Shown: piece by piece, positions 62,444-64,000 of the stretch
How positions within the stretch are numbered: the stretch's first letter is position 1
Layout: every line of letters starts with the position of its first letter
From: Ruminiclostridium cellobioparum DSM 1351 = ATCC 15832
Lineage (GTDB): Bacteria > Bacillota > Clostridia > Acetivibrionales > DSM-1351
Reading direction: 5' to 3'
Length of the DNA stretch: 64,000 nucleotides
Assembly: GCF_000621505.1 (NCBI RefSeq)
Contig: NZ_JHYD01000010.1
Location: forward strand, 124,001-188,000
Program-made: the position numbers and the translations under genes
The notes under the pieces: generated by a model
What the model was told of the DNA's origin: nothing
What the model saw: only the letters and a program-made list of their open reading frames with translations
The model's database searches: none

Positions 62444-63445
62444 TTAGTATGGTGAATTGACATCTATATATTTATCAACATTACGTTTTGTCACTTCTTC
62501 GGTAGGAATAATTGTCATCTCTTCATATTCCTCCCCCTTTATGATGCTCTCTCCCACCCGGATGGCTTTTTTGACCATTTTCGGGGAATATGTAAGGGAG
62601 AAGATGGTATACTTCTCCTCGCTTTTAATCCTTCTATACATTTCCTGCGAGCCTGCCGAGCCTGCAATAACCTTTAGCCTGTCGAAGGTCTTTGGGAAAT
62701 TTTTATCCGCTTTGTAGGAATCCAGCGCATCCAGTATACCCAGTGCGATTTCGTCATCATGGGTAAAAATGGCCCCCACCCGGTCAATTTCTGCCTGGCT
62801 GTGCTTATCTACCCAGTCTTCAAACAATTTTCTGGAGTCATCCCGCCGCCATCCTGTATAGCCAACCTGTTCCTTTGTAAAATTGTCGTGGATGGTCTCA
62901 TCGTAGCCGTCTGTCCGCTGCTGGGGAACCGTTGACGTGTCGCCCATGACTTCCAGTACCTTTGTGCCGTCCGGAAACATGCCGTTGAAAATATCTGCGG
63001 TCTGTATTCCTATCCCTGCATTATCCCCTTTGACTGTGGCAGAGGGAGCAAAATCCGGGATTTCCCTGTCGAAAATAACCAGTGGTATTCCTGCGTCCTG
63101 CACAGCCATGGCCGCGGTTTTCAGTGATGCGCCGTCCATTGGCAGCATTATGATGCAACTGACTTTTTTATTAATTAAATTGATGATTTGACCGGATTGT
63201 TCATTGGCGTCGGCAGCCACCTTAAATTCATAGCTCCAGCCGTTTTCTGCGGCTATATCCCTTACTTCCTCTTCGGCGTACCAGGAGACACCAACAGGCC
63301 AGTCATGAGTCTCCCCGATAACACTGACTGCTATCACAATATTTTTGTTGCCGGAAGGCTTATCCTTATTGAAGTTACTGCAGCCTGAGGAAGATACTGC
63401 CGGTATAAAGATAATGAAAAAAATCAGAAAAATTTTTTTCCACAT
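62444..63445 (-). CDS. Sugar-binding lipoprotein, probable sensor for the two-component system
   Basis: The protein has 333 residues. The lipobox ends at Cys22 (SSSGC), followed by a type-I binding fold very similar to the transport binding protein at 56197 (VKGDNAGIGIQTADIF, TGWRRDDSRKLFEDWV, FTHDDEIALGILDAL). It leads the regulator-kinase operon, ending 13 bp before the regulator. It has no transporter of its own, so I infer that it reports sugar to the kinase. Confidence 0.87.
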   Translation of the reverse strand: MWKKIFLIFFIIFIPAVSSSGCSNFNKDKPSGNKNIVIAVSVIGETHDWPVGVSWYAEEEVRDIAAENGWSYEFKVAADANEQSGQIINLINKKVSCIIMLPMDGASLKTAAMAVQDAGIPLVIFDREIPDFAPSATVKGDNAGIGIQTADIFNGMFPDGTKVLEVMGDTSTVPQQRTDGYDETIHDNFTKEQVGYTGWRRDDSRKLFEDWVDKHSQAEIDRVGAIFTHDDEIALGILDALDSYKADKNFPKTFDRLKVIAGSAGSQEMYRRIKSEEKYTIFSLTYSPKMVKKAIRVGESIIKGEEYEEMTIIPTEEVTKRNVDKYIDVNSPY

Positions 63446-63763
63446 TTACAGTTCCTCTTCTTTCCCCATGGTTTTACCGCCTATAGAAACTGGAAGCATA
63501 ATCCACTGATTATATAATATTTACTTTATATCATAAAAAACATTTTTGTTGAATCACCAAAAGTCACAAAAGTCAGTTTTAAATACTTTTGTATTAATAA
63601 GATACTAGCCCTTCCGGTTCTTGATTTGTACTAATAATAGTCTTATCACGGTTTACAAAAAGTATCAAGTATTTCCAGATGACTTTGTATAACATAATTA
63701 AAATAGTCAAAAACTGACGAACTAATTTATTTTTTGTATATTTATATATTTTATGGTAATTTA

Positions 63764-63772
63764 TGGTACAAT
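63764..63772 (+). promoter_or_regulatory. Extended -10 promoter for the GH30 gene
   Basis: TGGTACAAT is an extended -10 (TG-N-TACAAT) 40 bp before the ATG. There is no good -35. The rest of the 367-bp region 63446-63812 is AT-rich with no open frame seen. Confidence 0.4.
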
Positions 63773-63812
63773 ATGTTTAATAACCAAAATTTTAAAACAG
63801 GAGGGTATTACC

Positions 63813-64000
63813 ATGAAAAAATTTATTCGTTTCACAGGTATGGCAATTGTATTAATGCTTTTATTGTCAATAGCTCTGCCTGCCAACATGTATGCAGCAT
63901 CAGCAGTTACCGTTGACTGGAATACAGCTTACCAGACCATTGACGGTTTTGGTGTATCGGAAGCTTTTCACCAGTCAAATAATATTGCTCTTTTAGGTGA
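63813..64000 (+). CDS. GH30-type xylanase/glucuronoxylanase, N-terminal part
   Basis: The first 62 residues are present before the window ends. A signal peptide (about 1-29, ending MYAASA) is followed by VDWNTAYQTIDGFGVSEAFHQ, the start of a GH30 barrel (subfamily 8 cleaves glucuronoxylan). Catalytic residues lie outside. AGGAGG is well placed. It is divergent from the sensor operon, which suggests it is a target of that system. Confidence 0.78.
   Translation, partial: MKKFIRFTGMAIVLMLLLSIALPANMYAASAVTVDWNTAYQTIDGFGVSEAFHQSNNIALLG

Overview
The window looks like a chromosomal segment of a cellulolytic or saccharolytic, spore-forming-type Clostridium (Clostridia, Ruminiclostridium/Acetivibrio-like). 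This is an inference. It rests on AT-rich intergenic DNA, strong GGAGG ribosome-binding sites, two S-layer-homology (SLH) proteins, many lipoproteins, an LTA-synthase-like enzyme, a free-standing P-II protein, ferredoxin-type indolepyruvate oxidoreductase, and glycoside hydrolases at both edges (GH29 alpha-fucosidase, cut at the left; GH30 xylanase-like, cut at the right). No rRNA, tRNA, CRISPR, phage or transposase gene was found.

Layout. 0-10 kb: GH29 start, the relic of a sugar ABC permease, a DUF4097-type lipoprotein, a folate transporter (folT) behind a tetrahydrofolate riboswitch with its terminator, a Pro/Ser/Thr-rich lipoprotein, an SLH protein, and a MacA/MacB-like tripartite exporter. 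10-15 kb: iorA-iorB-mgsA-paaK, with paaK bracketed by two ~370-380 bp near-palindromic repeats in inverted orientation. 15-24 kb: P-II protein, LTA-synthase-like enzyme, L,D-transpeptidase, ABC-F ATPase, a small membrane protein plus ArsR-like regulator behind a promoter overlapped by a perfect palindrome, and an NfeD-flotillin pair. 24-33 kb: small proteins, a third copy of the repeat core, free-methionine-sulfoxide reductase, an MBL hydrolase with a PadR regulator and its operator, an MFS exporter divergent from an HTH-TPR regulator, an SLH protein and a KimA-like potassium transporter. 33-44.8 kb: VWA lipoprotein, a DUF2339/DUF3999 membrane pair in line with an OmpR-type two-component system, and an NAD-salvage operon (nrtR, nicotinamidase, pncB) with a clear promoter and dyad. 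44.8-51 kb: nucleases, a stalk-domain exported protein, Bcp peroxidase, an unknown 2-TM protein and an alpha/beta hydrolase. 51-64 kb: a sugar-utilisation block on the minus strand. It holds a sensing lipoprotein, an AraC-type response regulator, a YesM-type kinase, an orphan family-1 binding protein, a CUT2 ABC importer (binding protein, ATPase, permease), a Gfo/Idh/MocA dehydrogenase and a TIM-barrel isomerase, next to the GH30 gene.

The most unusual material is non-coding. (1) Two long palindromic repeats and a third core-only copy share a stem, conserved linkers and hairpins that keep pairing while the sequence changes, as a structured RNA would. (2) A second family of ~86-90 bp elements sits directly against start codons. 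Its ends are TTAACCTCC and GGAGGTTAA, so the element supplies the Shine-Dalgarno sequence and could also mask it. Genes at three unrelated loci carry it. (3) A stack of hairpins fills the gap between the response-regulator and kinase genes at 36.8 kb. Protein functions are assigned from sequence motifs read by eye; no database search was possible.
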